The translations under genes were made by a program, and so were the position numbers. 64,000 nucleotides of DNA from Chlorobiota bacterium. GTDB taxonomy: Bacteria; Bacteroidota; Ignavibacteria; Kapaibacteriales; UBA961. The stretch is taken from the NCBI GenBank assembly GCA_014191195.1, contig BJGZ01000003.1, positions 62,001-126,000 on the forward strand, read 5' to 3'. Positions within the stretch are counted from its first letter, which is position 1. Each line of letters begins with the position of its first letter. Under the pieces are notes generated by a model. That model was given only the letters and a program-made list of their open reading frames with translations. It had not been told where the DNA came from and did no database searches. Positions 18,905-28,129 of the stretch are shown here, one piece after another.

Positions 18905-19873
18905 ATGACAGCAAGATTTTCTTTCCACCATCAAGCCGTTTGGTCTAAAGCTAATGTATACGGAATCATCATTGCCAAAGGGAACGATACATTAGACTTA
19001 CTACATAGATTATCAACTAATAATTGTAATACTTTACAAGTATTAGAGGGCACTCAAACTGTTTTAACAAATGAAAAAGGAAGAATAATTGATATTATCT
19101 CAATTATTCAATGTCCTGATTGTACTATGTTACTTACATCATATGGTGCTGAAGAATCAGTTCTACAATGGATTAAGAAGTTTATTATTATGGATGATGT
19201 AATACTTCATATTGCAACAAGTGATTATAAGATGATACAAGTTCATGGACCTCAAACTTTACAATGTATTTCATCATTTGCTGGTAATTCATTAATACAT
19301 CTTCCATTGCATCATTGTACTATAAGCACAGTTGAATCACGTAATGTATATATCATAAGGGTACCTGCACTTTCAGAACTTTGTTATACTTTAATATATA
19401 GTTCATTAGACATATCAATTGATACGTTTTTTGAGACACAGAATGATATCCCTTTTTTAGAAGATAATCAATATTGGATAATGCGATTAGAAGCAGGTAT
19501 GGGAACATATAATAATGAGTATTCTCATATGTATAATCCCTTGGAAGCAGGATTATTACATCTTATAAATTTTAAAAAGGGATGTTATATAGGGCAAGAA
19601 GTCATTGCTAGATTAGATAGCTATAATAAGGTAAACAAAAGATTAATTGGTATAAAGTCAGAATATCCCATAATCAAAAATTCAATTATTACACATGATG
19701 ATAAAGAAATAGGAATGATTACTACTTCATGTTTCTCAGATATGCATGGAAATATTGCTTTAGCATATATTCGTTCAGAATATGCGTTTCAGAATGATAC
19801 TATAACTTTTGAACTAGAGAAACAACAATATAGTGGTATCATTAATCTTTTACCTTTTTCTGATGAATCATGA
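18905..19873 (+). CDS. ygfZ: YgfZ/GcvT-domain folate-binding protein
   Basis: A 322-residue protein of the aminomethyltransferase-fold family that supports iron-sulfur enzyme maturation or repair. The diagnostic signature is KGCYIGQEVIARLD, preceded by EAGMGTYNNEYSHMYNPLEAGL. The N-terminal lobe has DTLDLLHRLSTNN and TVLTNEKGRIID. The Cys in KGCYxGQE is the conserved residue. Length fits. Its stop codon TGA sits in ATGA with the former start of the decayed LOG gene, indicating an ancestral coupled operon. Confidence 0.93.
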   Translation: MTARFSFHHQAVWSKANVYGIIIAKGNDTLDLLHRLSTNNCNTLQVLEGTQTVLTNEKGRIIDIISIIQCPDCTMLLTSYGAEESVLQWIKKFIIMDDVILHIATSDYKMIQVHGPQTLQCISSFAGNSLIHLPLHHCTISTVESRNVYIIRVPALSELCYTLIYSSLDISIDTFFETQNDIPFLEDNQYWIMRLEAGMGTYNNEYSHMYNPLEAGLLHLINFKKGCYIGQEVIARLDSYNKVNKRLIGIKSEYPIIKNSIITHDDKEIGMITTSCFSDMHGNIALAYIRSEYAFQNDTITFELEKQQYSGIINLLPFSDES

Positions 19874-20468
19874 AAAGACTCAATTAGAGGTAAAACTAAT
19901 ATATTACTGCATCAAAAAGAACTCATTCATTACTATAAAGAAGCCAAAGAATTGTCTTCTTTATTAACAGAGTGGTCATTGCAATTGGAACAAGAACATA
20001 CCTTTACGATTTGTACTGGTGGTGGACCAGGAATCATGGAAGGAGCAAATAGGGGTGCTTTCGAAGCTGAAGGCACATTAATTGAATTAAATATTAGCCT
20101 ACCTTTCTAACAAAATCCTAATCCATTTTTTACACCTGATTTACACATAAAATTCCATTGTTTCTTTATGAGAAAGCTGTGGTTTGTTCATATGAAAAAA
20201 AGCTATGATTATATTTCCTGGAGGATTTGGAACTTGAGGAGAGTTATTTGAAATATTAGCCCTTATTTCAACAAAAAAGATACTTATAAGCATCCCAATT
20301 CTAATTTATGGCGAAGAATTTTGAAAAAAGACAGTATATTTTGTGTACTTAGCTGAATTGGGTATGATTTCTGTAGAGCATTTATTATTATATCGATATG
20401 TAAATTCTCCTCAAGAAGCATTTAATGTATTAAAAGCTTCATTTACAAATAATCAGAAATCAACATGA
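19870..20468 (+). pseudogene. Decayed LOG-family (lysine-decarboxylase-like nucleotide phosphoribohydrolase) gene
   Basis: Translation with frame changes gives clear LOG-family pieces: EAKELSSLLTEWS, TGGGPGIMEGANRGAFEAEG, LNISLPF, PNPFFTPDLHIKFHCFFMRKLWFV, then PGGFGT-x-GELFEIL, ILIYGEEF and YVNSPQEAFNVLKA. The gene cannot be read through. The N-terminal part with the usual FGSAR motif is missing. A TAA stop lies at 20108 where the family has an acidic residue. A 7-A run at 20195-20201 has one base too many. TGA stops lie at 20235 (inside the PGGxGTxxE motif) and 20322 (where the family has Trp). The remnant starts and ends in ATGA overlaps with ygfZ and the SirB1-type gene. It fills the only long stretch without an intact gene. 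Confidence 0.92.
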
Positions 20469-21352
20469 TGATATCACATACTCAAAATCATGAATTAGAA
20501 CTAAGAAAAAAGATTAGTCCTGCATTATTATTAATTGATGACCCCGATGAAACAGTGTCTTCTCATATAATTGAGCATCTTATTTCATTCGGTGGATCAA
20601 TTGCGCCAATCATTAGGACAGAACTAAAACACCAAGACAATCCTATAGCTTATAGAACATTACACACTGTATTAAGTTCTATAAGAACTAGTTCTTTAGA
20701 AGATTTAACTAATTATATAGAAAGACATAGATCTAAAAATACGACTATCGATTTATTTACTACATTTGAATTACTATCACATTTTGGTTTCCCAGAAACA
20801 AAAGCATGGATAATTGATGCTCATTTGAATGCACTTGCAGATTCTGTTAGAGATGATATTATAATAACATGTGCAACAAATGAGCAAAGTAGAATTAATT
20901 CACTTAATTCTGTATTTTTTACTCAGTATAATTATCGCCCTCCAACTTCTCATTATTATCTACCTGAACATTGTTATCTTCATAGTGTTATAGAACATAA
21001 AATTGGTATTCCTCTTGCCCTTTCTGTTTTATACATGTTAGTTGCTAAAAAGTGCGGAATTGTTTTACAAGGTATAGGAATGCCTTTACATTTCTTGGTA
21101 AAAAGCCCTGATTTACCCACTTTTATTGATGTGTATAATTATGGTATTTCTATCACAAAAGAGGATTGTTACAATTTCTTAGCTAAAGCACATATTCCCT
21201 ATCAAGAAAAAATGATTAATGCTGTTTCTTATGAAGATATGATAATTCGTATGCTAAGAAATTTGCAATACTGTTATAAGAGAGAAGAAATGGATTGGGA
21301 ATACGAACATATAGAACGAGTATTAACAGATTTAACTATTCAAAATGCATAA
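20465..21352 (+). CDS. SirB1-type transglutaminase-like protein
   Basis: A 295-residue protein whose central and C-terminal part matches the SirB1/transglutaminase-core-2 domain: LNSVFFTQYNYRPPTSHYYLPEHCYLHSVIEHKIGIPLALSVLYMLVAKKCGI, then GIGMPLHFLVKS and FIDVYNYG. The first ~140 residues are helical with a HEAT-like look (DDPDETVSSHIIEHLISFGGSIAPIIRTEL). Biochemical function is unknown for the family. The start overlaps the old stop of the dead LOG gene (ATGA). A second ATG follows immediately. The next gene begins directly after the stop. Confidence 0.82.
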   Translation: MMISHTQNHELELRKKISPALLLIDDPDETVSSHIIEHLISFGGSIAPIIRTELKHQDNPIAYRTLHTVLSSIRTSSLEDLTNYIERHRSKNTTIDLFTTFELLSHFGFPETKAWIIDAHLNALADSVRDDIIITCATNEQSRINSLNSVFFTQYNYRPPTSHYYLPEHCYLHSVIEHKIGIPLALSVLYMLVAKKCGIVLQGIGMPLHFLVKSPDLPTFIDVYNYGISITKEDCYNFLAKAHIPYQEKMINAVSYEDMIIRMLRNLQYCYKREEMDWEYEHIERVLTDLTIQNA

Positions 21353-21718
21353 ATGAATCACTCCCCTTCTTTTTTTATATTTACTGATGATATAATGGAA
21401 CAATTAGAGTTCCGTTCTATTTTAAGTAACTATTCTTTAGATTTCCCTACGAAATTTGATAGTGAGTATTTTAAAGAGCAACACGATTATTCTATACTTA
21501 TTGTCAACCTTCATTTATGGAATAATAATCCTTATGATATAATTATGCATTGGAAAGAATCCATAAATTCTCATCAGACAATATTATTAGCATATACTTC
21601 AGAAAAACATGATCACCCAAGCATACATAAAGCTAAAAGTGCTGGTGCTGAATTAATTTTAGATAAAAATCAGTTACTTGAATTATTACAATCTATCATT
21701 GAAGGTTTTTCACATTAA
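21353..21718 (+). CDS. Receiver-like protein lacking the phospho-acceptor Asp
   Basis: A 121-residue stand-alone domain with a CheY-like pattern: hydrophobic strand FFIFTDD with the acidic pair, strand SILIVNLHL where the phospho-accepting Asp is Asn, strand TILLAYTS with the conserved Thr, KAKSAGAELILDK with the conserved Lys, and a final amphipathic helix. All hallmarks except the acceptor Asp are present, so it is probably a pseudo-receiver acting by protein contact rather than phosphorylation. It starts at the base after the SirB1-type stop and overlaps the convergent amidase gene by four bases. Function is unknown. Confidence 0.65.
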   Translation: MNHSPSFFIFTDDIMEQLEFRSILSNYSLDFPTKFDSEYFKEQHDYSILIVNLHLWNNNPYDIIMHWKESINSHQTILLAYTSEKHDHPSIHKAKSAGAELILDKNQLLELLQSIIEGFSH

Positions 21719-23550
21719 TGTGAATTTCCAATTATATCTTCTGAATATGTAATAATCGCCTTAACAATTCCTGCGGCAATATTGTTTTGCCCTGCATCTG
21801 AGATAAGAATCTTTTCATCTGTAGAATTTGATAAAAATCCCGTTTCAAACAGTACATTTGGCATAGAAGCACCAACTAATACTAGAAATCCAGCTTGATT
21901 CACCCCTCGATTATACATCTTTGTATTCTTTGCAACATTCTTTTGCAATAAAGCAGCAAAACGCTCGCTGAATCTAACAAATGCAGCTTGAGCCATTGTT
22001 GCTACAATAAGTTTTTCTTCATTTAAATCTTCATAGCTTGATTGTTCTTTTTCAAGCTTTATAGATCCGTTTTCTTTTTCAGCAACACGAACAGCTTCAG
22101 AATTTCTGCCAGATCTTAGAATATATGATTCACAGCCATTAGCTTGATGTGGTTTGGTTGGCATGGAATTACAATGAATACTTATAAATAACTTCCCTTT
22201 ATATTGATTAGCAATATGTCCACGACGATACAATTCTATAAACGTATCATCAGTTCTTGTCATAATTACTCTTGTAGAAGGCAAGGATTCTTTTAGCTGA
22301 TCTCTTACTTTTTTTGCAATTGCTAATGCAATATCTTTTTCTTTATATCCATTTATACTAAGTGCACCAGCATCTTCGCCACCATGTCCAGGATCTACAA
22401 CAATAACATCTAATTCCCATTTTTTCTTTTCTGTAATTGAAGGTTTAGGAATTGGTGTAGTTGGGGTATATTCTATTGATAATGATATTTGATTTGAAAG
22501 TATTTTTTTTATTGAAACAGATTTAATTTCATGTTTTAATCGAATTTTATACAGTAAATATGTTTTTATCTGCTCTGTTTTAAATGACACAATGGGATCG
22601 CCATCAATTAATGAGCTTAAATCCCTAATTCCATTAATTGTATTGGGAAATCGTACAATAATTTCTCTACCAGAAAACTCGGGTTTTTGATAAGAAGAAA
22701 TAGACATTACAGAATTAAATAGAATGTGAATATGAGAATCTTTAGCAGATATAGTTGCATTTGTTATAGCAATTTGTCCTTTACCAGAAATTTCTGCTTC
22801 TATTGATAATTGCTCAATACTTTTTAGTTCTTCTTTTTTTTCTTCATTATTTTGATGTGATGTATTCATTAATTCATCTTCGGAATGATGCAAATTCTCT
22901 GGAATTACATAATGTCCTGGTATTGAATGAATTATATTATTCACATGTTCTGTAGATGGATCTTTATATAATTCATTATTAAAGCTTTCATGTTGCTTTT
23001 GATCTATTGCAGATAAAGATTCATCTTGATCAGTTATATCTTGATATTCATTGACAGTTTCTGCGGCAAATGTTCCAGCTAATACTGGATTTTCTACTGA
23101 GGATAAAGAGTATGTATTTTCATCAATTTTGGTGGTAGAAATGATACCTAGATTTGATAAAGCTTTTAGGAAGGATTGTATAGGTACTGCAAGAATCTCT
23201 TGCTTATATAGTGCAGGAAATTGCATTGCTGCTATATAGGATTGTCCATGAGATTTTAATTCTACAAATGTATTGCCAGATTTGCACGTTAAGTCCCCAT
23301 TTCTCAGCTTTATCATTGATTTGATAGGATTATATGTACTACCAGGAAATACTGAGTGGCTTATATCAGCCAATGTGCAAAAATGAGTAGATTTATAGAG
23401 GAATGTAGGAACCTTTGTAAGTCTTCCATTTGGTAATGAAAACTTGAATTGAAAGGTTGATTCGTCACATTGTACTAAAGATGAATATGAAATGACACTT
23501 GAAAAACACAAGTTCAATACTATATATAAAGTACGAAACAATGATAACAC
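21715..23550 (-). CDS. N-acetylmuramoyl-L-alanine amidase (Amidase_3)
   Basis: Cleaves the amide bond between MurNAc and L-Ala in septal peptidoglycan. The 611-residue protein starts at GTG (23550) with a signal peptide, and has N-terminal beta-rich regions and an AMIN-like domain near residues 250-345. The catalytic domain begins at VIVDPGHGGEDAGA and holds the zinc ligands His (DPGHGG), Glu (GYKEKDIAL) and His (FISIHCNS), plus the catalytic Glu in LFETGFLSN. The insert after NGCESYILRSG (residues ~500-530) is acidic/basic and could be regulatory. It lies 32 bases after gatA on the same strand. It resembles AmiC in layout, but I give no symbol. Confidence 0.92.
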   Translation of the reverse strand: MLSLFRTLYIVLNLCFSSVISYSSLVQCDESTFQFKFSLPNGRLTKVPTFLYKSTHFCTLADISHSVFPGSTYNPIKSMIKLRNGDLTCKSGNTFVELKSHGQSYIAAMQFPALYKQEILAVPIQSFLKALSNLGIISTTKIDENTYSLSSVENPVLAGTFAAETVNEYQDITDQDESLSAIDQKQHESFNNELYKDPSTEHVNNIIHSIPGHYVIPENLHHSEDELMNTSHQNNEEKKEELKSIEQLSIEAEISGKGQIAITNATISAKDSHIHILFNSVMSISSYQKPEFSGREIIVRFPNTINGIRDLSSLIDGDPIVSFKTEQIKTYLLYKIRLKHEIKSVSIKKILSNQISLSIEYTPTTPIPKPSITEKKKWELDVIVVDPGHGGEDAGALSINGYKEKDIALAIAKKVRDQLKESLPSTRVIMTRTDDTFIELYRRGHIANQYKGKLFISIHCNSMPTKPHQANGCESYILRSGRNSEAVRVAEKENGSIKLEKEQSSYEDLNEEKLIVATMAQAAFVRFSERFAALLQKNVAKNTKMYNRGVNQAGFLVLVGASMPNVLFETGFLSNSTDEKILISDAGQNNIAAGIVKAIITYSEDIIGNSH

Positions 23551-23582
23551 TGTTTATCTACCTCGAAATTGAAGAGAAATAA

Positions 23583-24998
23583 TTATACAATAAGAGAAGC
23601 TATCTGCTTTGTAAGATGCAATAACTTTTCGTCTTGATTAAATGTTGCTTGTAATTGTAATCCAATGGGTAAACCTTGATCATTATAACCAGCTGGAAAA
23701 CTAATAGCAGGAATTCCAGCGATATTAGCTGAAACAGTAAAATAATCTGATAAATACATCTCTAATGGATTAGATGATTTTTCTCCTCTTTTAAAAGGCG
23801 CAGTAGGAGTAGTAGGTAATAACATGAGATCAGCTTGATCAAAAATTGATTTATATCCATTTACTATGACGCGTCTTGCTTTTTGTGCTTTTTTATAATA
23901 AGCTTCATAATATCCTGATGAAAGCACATAAGTACCAAGCATAATTCTTCTTTGCACTTCTTTTCCAAAACCATCCGATCTAGAAGCTGTTGTCATATCT
24001 TGACTTATATCATTATTCACTCTAGCACCATATCTAACTCCATCATATCTTGCCAGATTTGATGATGCTTCAGCAGTGGCTAAAATATAATATGTAGGTA
24101 TCCATGCAGAACTAGCTGGTATAGATAATTCCTTAAATGTACATCCTGCTTTTTTAAGAGATTGAATCGTAGTATCATATACTTTTCTTACATCTTGAGA
24201 AAGACCCAACAATTCATTTTCTGGCAAGATTGCTATAGTAAGTGAATGATAATCTATAGAATTATCTACGTTGGAAAATGAATCTGATGGAGATAATCGA
24301 GAACATGTTGAATCATATTCATCTTCCCCACTAATGGAATCAAAGACTAAAGACACTGTATCAATATCTCTTGCAAAAATCCCTATTTGATCTAATGATG
24401 ATGCAAATGCAATTAATCCATATCTGGAAATTCTTCCATAACTTGGTTTGAATCCGTATACACCACAAAATGCAGCGGGCTGTCTAACAGATCCTCCTGT
24501 ATCAGATCCAAGTGCTGCATGACAAAACCCTGCAGCTACAGCAGCTGCAGATCCAGATGATGAACCTCCAGGAACATAGCCAGAAAACAAAGGATGATCT
24601 GTTGCACCAAAATACGAAGTCTCGCCACTTGATCCCATTGCAAATTCATCCATATTGGCTTTACCAAGAATGATTGCACCTTTTTGCTTTAATCTAGATA
24701 TAACAGTTGCATCGTATACTGGTATAAAATCTTGTAGCATTTTAGATGCACATGTAGTTCTTATACCTTTTGTAGAAATATTATCTTTAATAGCGATATT
24801 GATACCATCAATAGATGATAATGAACATGCTCTTTTATCAGTTTCTTTAGATGATTGAATTGCATTATCGTTTAACAGTAAAAAGGCATTCATTGAACTG
24901 TTAGCATTGATATTACCAATATGTTGTTGCACAATAGTATCAAATGTGGTAATTCCAGATATCACATTTTCTCTATCTTTACTATAACTGTTAGTCAT
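23583..24998 (-). CDS. gatA: Glutamyl-tRNA(Gln) amidotransferase subunit A
   Basis: Glutaminase subunit of GatCAB, which turns Glu-tRNA-Gln (or Asp-tRNA-Asn) into the amidated form. The 471 residues have the amidase-signature triad Lys71 (AIKDNIS), Ser146 (GGSSSGSA) and Ser170 (DTGGSVRQPA), plus the KANMDEFAMGSS and GFKPSYGRISRYG segments. Length is normal. gatB and gatC are not adjacent. It lies 18 bases from the small membrane-protein gene upstream and 32 bases before the amidase gene. Confidence 0.96.
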   Translation of the reverse strand: MTNSYSKDRENVISGITTFDTIVQQHIGNINANSSMNAFLLLNDNAIQSSKETDKRACSLSSIDGINIAIKDNISTKGIRTTCASKMLQDFIPVYDATVISRLKQKGAIILGKANMDEFAMGSSGETSYFGATDHPLFSGYVPGGSSSGSAAAVAAGFCHAALGSDTGGSVRQPAAFCGVYGFKPSYGRISRYGLIAFASSLDQIGIFARDIDTVSLVFDSISGEDEYDSTCSRLSPSDSFSNVDNSIDYHSLTIAILPENELLGLSQDVRKVYDTTIQSLKKAGCTFKELSIPASSAWIPTYYILATAEASSNLARYDGVRYGARVNNDISQDMTTASRSDGFGKEVQRRIMLGTYVLSSGYYEAYYKKAQKARRVIVNGYKSIFDQADLMLLPTTPTAPFKRGEKSSNPLEMYLSDYFTVSANIAGIPAISFPAGYNDQGLPIGLQLQATFNQDEKLLHLTKQIASLIV

Positions 24999-25016
24999 TC
25001 CAACCTGAGACTTTGA

Positions 25017-25352
25017 TTAGAAATTAAATTGTTTTGCTTGAGCCAAAAGGAATATTCCTGTTCCGCCAAAAAACATAATTAAGCCAACCCATTCGAACAT
25101 ATTAGTAAATTGAGAAGAAGCTTCTTCTGGATGATCTAGGGGATTTGGTGCATAAGTCGAAGTTATACCAATTACCATCCCCATAAATGATGCTACAGAA
25201 CCTGTCATCCATAAATGTGAGCCAAATGGATTTGCACCATGTGATATTTTAGACACTATCATTGTGTCTAATATTAGGCAAATAGCACTAATAACAATAG
25301 CACCAAGAAATTTACCAATTCCTTTGCCAATAGATGATGTGTGTGAACTCAT
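25017..25352 (-). CDS. Small three-helix membrane protein, unknown function
   Basis: 111 residues with three hydrophobic segments: about 14-34 (FLGAIVISAICLILDTMIV), 46-66 (LWMTGSVASFMGMVIGITSTY) and 86-106 (WVGLIMFFGGTGIFLLAQ). Between the second and third lies an acidic loop NPLDHPEEASSQF. I recognise no family. It sits between the Omp28-type gene and gatA on the same strand with short gaps, so it is probably a real co-transcribed gene rather than a chance frame. Confidence 0.7.
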   Translation of the reverse strand: MSSHTSSIGKGIGKFLGAIVISAICLILDTMIVSKISHGANPFGSHLWMTGSVASFMGMVIGITSTYAPNPLDHPEEASSQFTNMFEWVGLIMFFGGTGIFLLAQAKQFNF

Positions 25353-25394
25353 TGTATTTGTCCAATTTAGAGTATTATAAATATATATGCTTTT

Positions 25395-26246
25395 TTACAT
25401 TTTAACTTTCTTTTCATCAACCAAGACTATAGAGCCTTCTATCTTATTATGCAGTATTGCAACTACATGACAATGTTCTGGCTTCCAAGGCTTACCTTGA
25501 AAACTAATTGTATATGTTTTACTAACTTTAGAGCCTGGATTTTGCATTCCTAAAGATTCACCCCAAGTACCAAAATTTCCAATTGCTGCTCTTAACATGT
25601 GCATGTGTACATAAACACTATCATCTTCTGGAGTTTTACGATAATCTTTTTGCCAATACACTATAGAGTCTTCACTTACATACACTGATAAATATTGATC
25701 AGCATTTCCTTCTTCAATCCAAGTAGTAGATACATTTACGGATAATTCTTGTGTAGATGCATTATATGTTGGAACAATTTCCATAGCTGCAGTTGCTTTT
25801 TTGGAGAGTTGATTGGCAACTTCATTGGCCCAGCCATCTGGGGCGATAATTTTTGAGCTACCTAATGTTGATCTATTCACCATACCATTAGGTTGGCCAC
25901 CAGTAGCACCTAAAAATGTATTAAATAATTCATCACCAGGACTTGTCCTAAAATCTACTTTATATTTAGAGCCGCTTGGCCTTGCAAATGTTTCACCACT
26001 ATGAATAGCTAGAAGAATTACTTTATCAGGATACGATTCACTTAATGCCTTTGCTTTATCTGCTGCTGCAGGACAATTTCCGCATTTGAAGCCAGTAAAA
26101 TCTTCAATCAATACTTTTTGAGTACCTGTAACTTCTATTACAGTACCAGATGTCTTATAGGGAGTTTTTAATGGGTCAATTTCATCACAACCACTTATCA
26201 ATAATATAGAAGTGAAGAAAACTGTAAGATTCACAATTTGTTTCAT
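25395..26246 (-). CDS. Omp28-related lipoprotein with thioredoxin-like fold
   Basis: I chose the ATG at 26246 because it begins a lipoprotein signal MKQIVNLTVFFTSILLISGC (Cys20); a longer frame upstream would overlap the preceding gene. The 283-residue product has VLIEDFTGFKCGNCPAAADKA, a thioredoxin-like CxxC site, then GGQPNGMVNR (the cis-Pro region), and a C-terminal beta-sandwich with RAAIGNFGTWGE. This is the Omp28 pattern from Bacteroidetes, where such proteins sit in the outer membrane or on vesicles. It starts ten bases after the DUF6029-type barrel gene. Possible roles are thiol chemistry on surface proteins; substrate unknown. Confidence 0.85.
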   Translation of the reverse strand: MKQIVNLTVFFTSILLISGCDEIDPLKTPYKTSGTVIEVTGTQKVLIEDFTGFKCGNCPAAADKAKALSESYPDKVILLAIHSGETFARPSGSKYKVDFRTSPGDELFNTFLGATGGQPNGMVNRSTLGSSKIIAPDGWANEVANQLSKKATAAMEIVPTYNASTQELSVNVSTTWIEEGNADQYLSVYVSEDSIVYWQKDYRKTPEDDSVYVHMHMLRAAIGNFGTWGESLGMQNPGSKVSKTYTISFQGKPWKPEHCHVVAILHNKIEGSIVLVDEKKVKM

Positions 26247-26256
26247 AAAATAAGCT

Positions 26257-28041
26257 TTAAAAAGTTGATGAAATAGACAGAGAAAAACCATTAGAAGCAG
26301 GTACTGGACGGCAAACACCACCTACACACAAAATTCCGCCTCTTACTCTTCCATAGCCCATACTTATCCTTAATGCATCCTTTACATAGATAATATTACC
26401 ACTTAGATAATTCAATCTTCTATCAGGATCTTCATTCCCATAATTATATTCATTAAAAACAGAAATAAACCATGATGGAGCAATTGTATATTCAGCTAAT
26501 GCATATATCCAATTGCCATTATTATTGTCTAACTTTGGATGAATTGTTTTTCCTAAAGAATCTAATTCTCGGGGTTGATCAACTCCTAAGCTATCAATAA
26601 ATCTATGATCTGCAGACATATGTTGGAATTCAAATCTGATTGTATGAGTAGCATTAAATGAATAAATAAATTCACTTGTAAAAACATTAGAAAGGATTGC
26701 ACCTGTTCCAGGAGCAACTTCAATCAATTCTTTAAGATAGTATTGGCGCATGAAACCAAAATTGGTTTTAAATTCTTTACTCCATTTCTTTTGAACTTCT
26801 ATATTGAAATCCTCGAAAAACAGTTTTTTTCCAAAAGAGAGAAATTTTGTAGAATACAAATTTCCTTCTGATAACAACTTGCCATTTACTGTATTTGTAT
26901 CATATACATTTTTGGTTGTATCAATTGCATGGACTCTAGAATAATTAAGATTGATAGTAGTTCCATATTTTCCACCCAAAAAGCTTCCTTTAGTAAAAGA
27001 ATATAATACATCAGCTTGAAGCCCTATTTCTCCATTTGGTTGAGTTGAATATGGATATAGTGTTAAAAGCCTACTTGTATATTGTTTTGTTACTGCTGGT
27101 AAAAAATTAAGGACTAAATCAGTAAGCTGGGATCTTCTACTTGAGCGAAAATCCATATTATCAATAGATTTAAGTGATATTGACACACCCAAACCAGGCT
27201 CTGAATAGGAACCATTAATATATAAGGCTTTACCTTCATTAAAGGTATTATTATTTGTTCCCTTTGGATCATTTATTTTATGTGCATACTCTGCTGTAAG
27301 TGCTAATCCTCCTGCAAGGAGAGTCATTCTAGAGCTATAAGAAAGTACATTTTCTGGTAATTTATATGTTGGATCTAAATCTTGTTCATATTTACTTACT
27401 ATGCCTCCTCCAAAACGCAATTGCCAACCACTTGGCATTATAGAAGCTTGTTCACTAAAGTTTTTCAGGAAATCATCTACGTTTAATTCACCATCTATAC
27501 CGCGAACTATTCCAGGCCCCAAAGAAAAGAAGGAACGTTGTTTACCAAATACCCCTGTCAATTGCAAACCTTTTACCATTGATACTTTGGCACGAATACC
27601 ATCTAAGGCATTATCTAAACCTAGTCCTCTCTCTTCATAGGTTCTCAATATCATCCCATTACCAAACTGTTCATAAAAATTTCCTATCGTTATATCATAA
27701 TCATCATTTGTATAACGAGCATAACGATAAGCAACTCCATTATTTCCTTCTTTGCCTCCCCAATTAGGAGAAAACCCTAATATTTCTTTCATATACGCTT
27801 CATATCTTATACCAGCACTAAAATTTCCCCTTGTAAAATTAATATTCATAAAAGAATTTGAACGTAATTTTTCAGGAACAAATTGAGCTCCAATTAGTGA
27901 ATCTTTGGTATAAGATTGAACATCTACTTGAAAATTACCACCTAAAGTACTATTGTCAGAATTCTGAGCAAATACAGAAACGTGGATGGTAGATATAATA
28001 ATAAGTAATAAGAAAGGAGTACATAGTCTTTTCATAATCAT
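26257..28041 (-). CDS. DUF6029-type outer-membrane beta-barrel protein
   Basis: 594 residues with a signal peptide (MKRLCTPFLLLIIISTIHVSVFAQ from the third codon; ATG at 28041 or 28035). A barrel rich in alternating strands follows. NFQVDVQSYTKDSLIGAQFVPEKLRSN and the following RGNFSAGIRYEAYM are, from memory, characteristic of the DUF6029 family found beside Omp28 genes. It ends in GFSLSISSTF with a C-terminal Phe, as outer-membrane proteins do. Function is unknown. It follows the TlpA-like gene by 88 bases and precedes the Omp28-type gene by ten, forming a probable functional set. Confidence 0.72.
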   Translation of the reverse strand: MIMKRLCTPFLLLIIISTIHVSVFAQNSDNSTLGGNFQVDVQSYTKDSLIGAQFVPEKLRSNSFMNINFTRGNFSAGIRYEAYMKEILGFSPNWGGKEGNNGVAYRYARYTNDDYDITIGNFYEQFGNGMILRTYEERGLGLDNALDGIRAKVSMVKGLQLTGVFGKQRSFFSLGPGIVRGIDGELNVDDFLKNFSEQASIMPSGWQLRFGGGIVSKYEQDLDPTYKLPENVLSYSSRMTLLAGGLALTAEYAHKINDPKGTNNNTFNEGKALYINGSYSEPGLGVSISLKSIDNMDFRSSRRSQLTDLVLNFLPAVTKQYTSRLLTLYPYSTQPNGEIGLQADVLYSFTKGSFLGGKYGTTINLNYSRVHAIDTTKNVYDTNTVNGKLLSEGNLYSTKFLSFGKKLFFEDFNIEVQKKWSKEFKTNFGFMRQYYLKELIEVAPGTGAILSNVFTSEFIYSFNATHTIRFEFQHMSADHRFIDSLGVDQPRELDSLGKTIHPKLDNNNGNWIYALAEYTIAPSWFISVFNEYNYGNEDPDRRLNYLSGNIIYVKDALRISMGYGRVRGGILCVGGVCRPVPASNGFSLSISSTF

Positions 28042-28129
28042 GTTGGGAAAGTAAAAAACAATAACTTTTTAAAGAAATAATAAAAAGCTTTCATGCTGCA
28101 TATGAATAATTTTTATACAGACTAATCAA

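Noticed and set aside
20235-20324. In-frame TGA codons in the LOG remnant, one at a usual Trp position, suggesting TGA could be read as Trp.
   Set aside because: TGA is a normal stop for proS, kdsA and others here, where it forms ATGA overlaps with the next start. The remnant also has a TAA stop and a frameshift.
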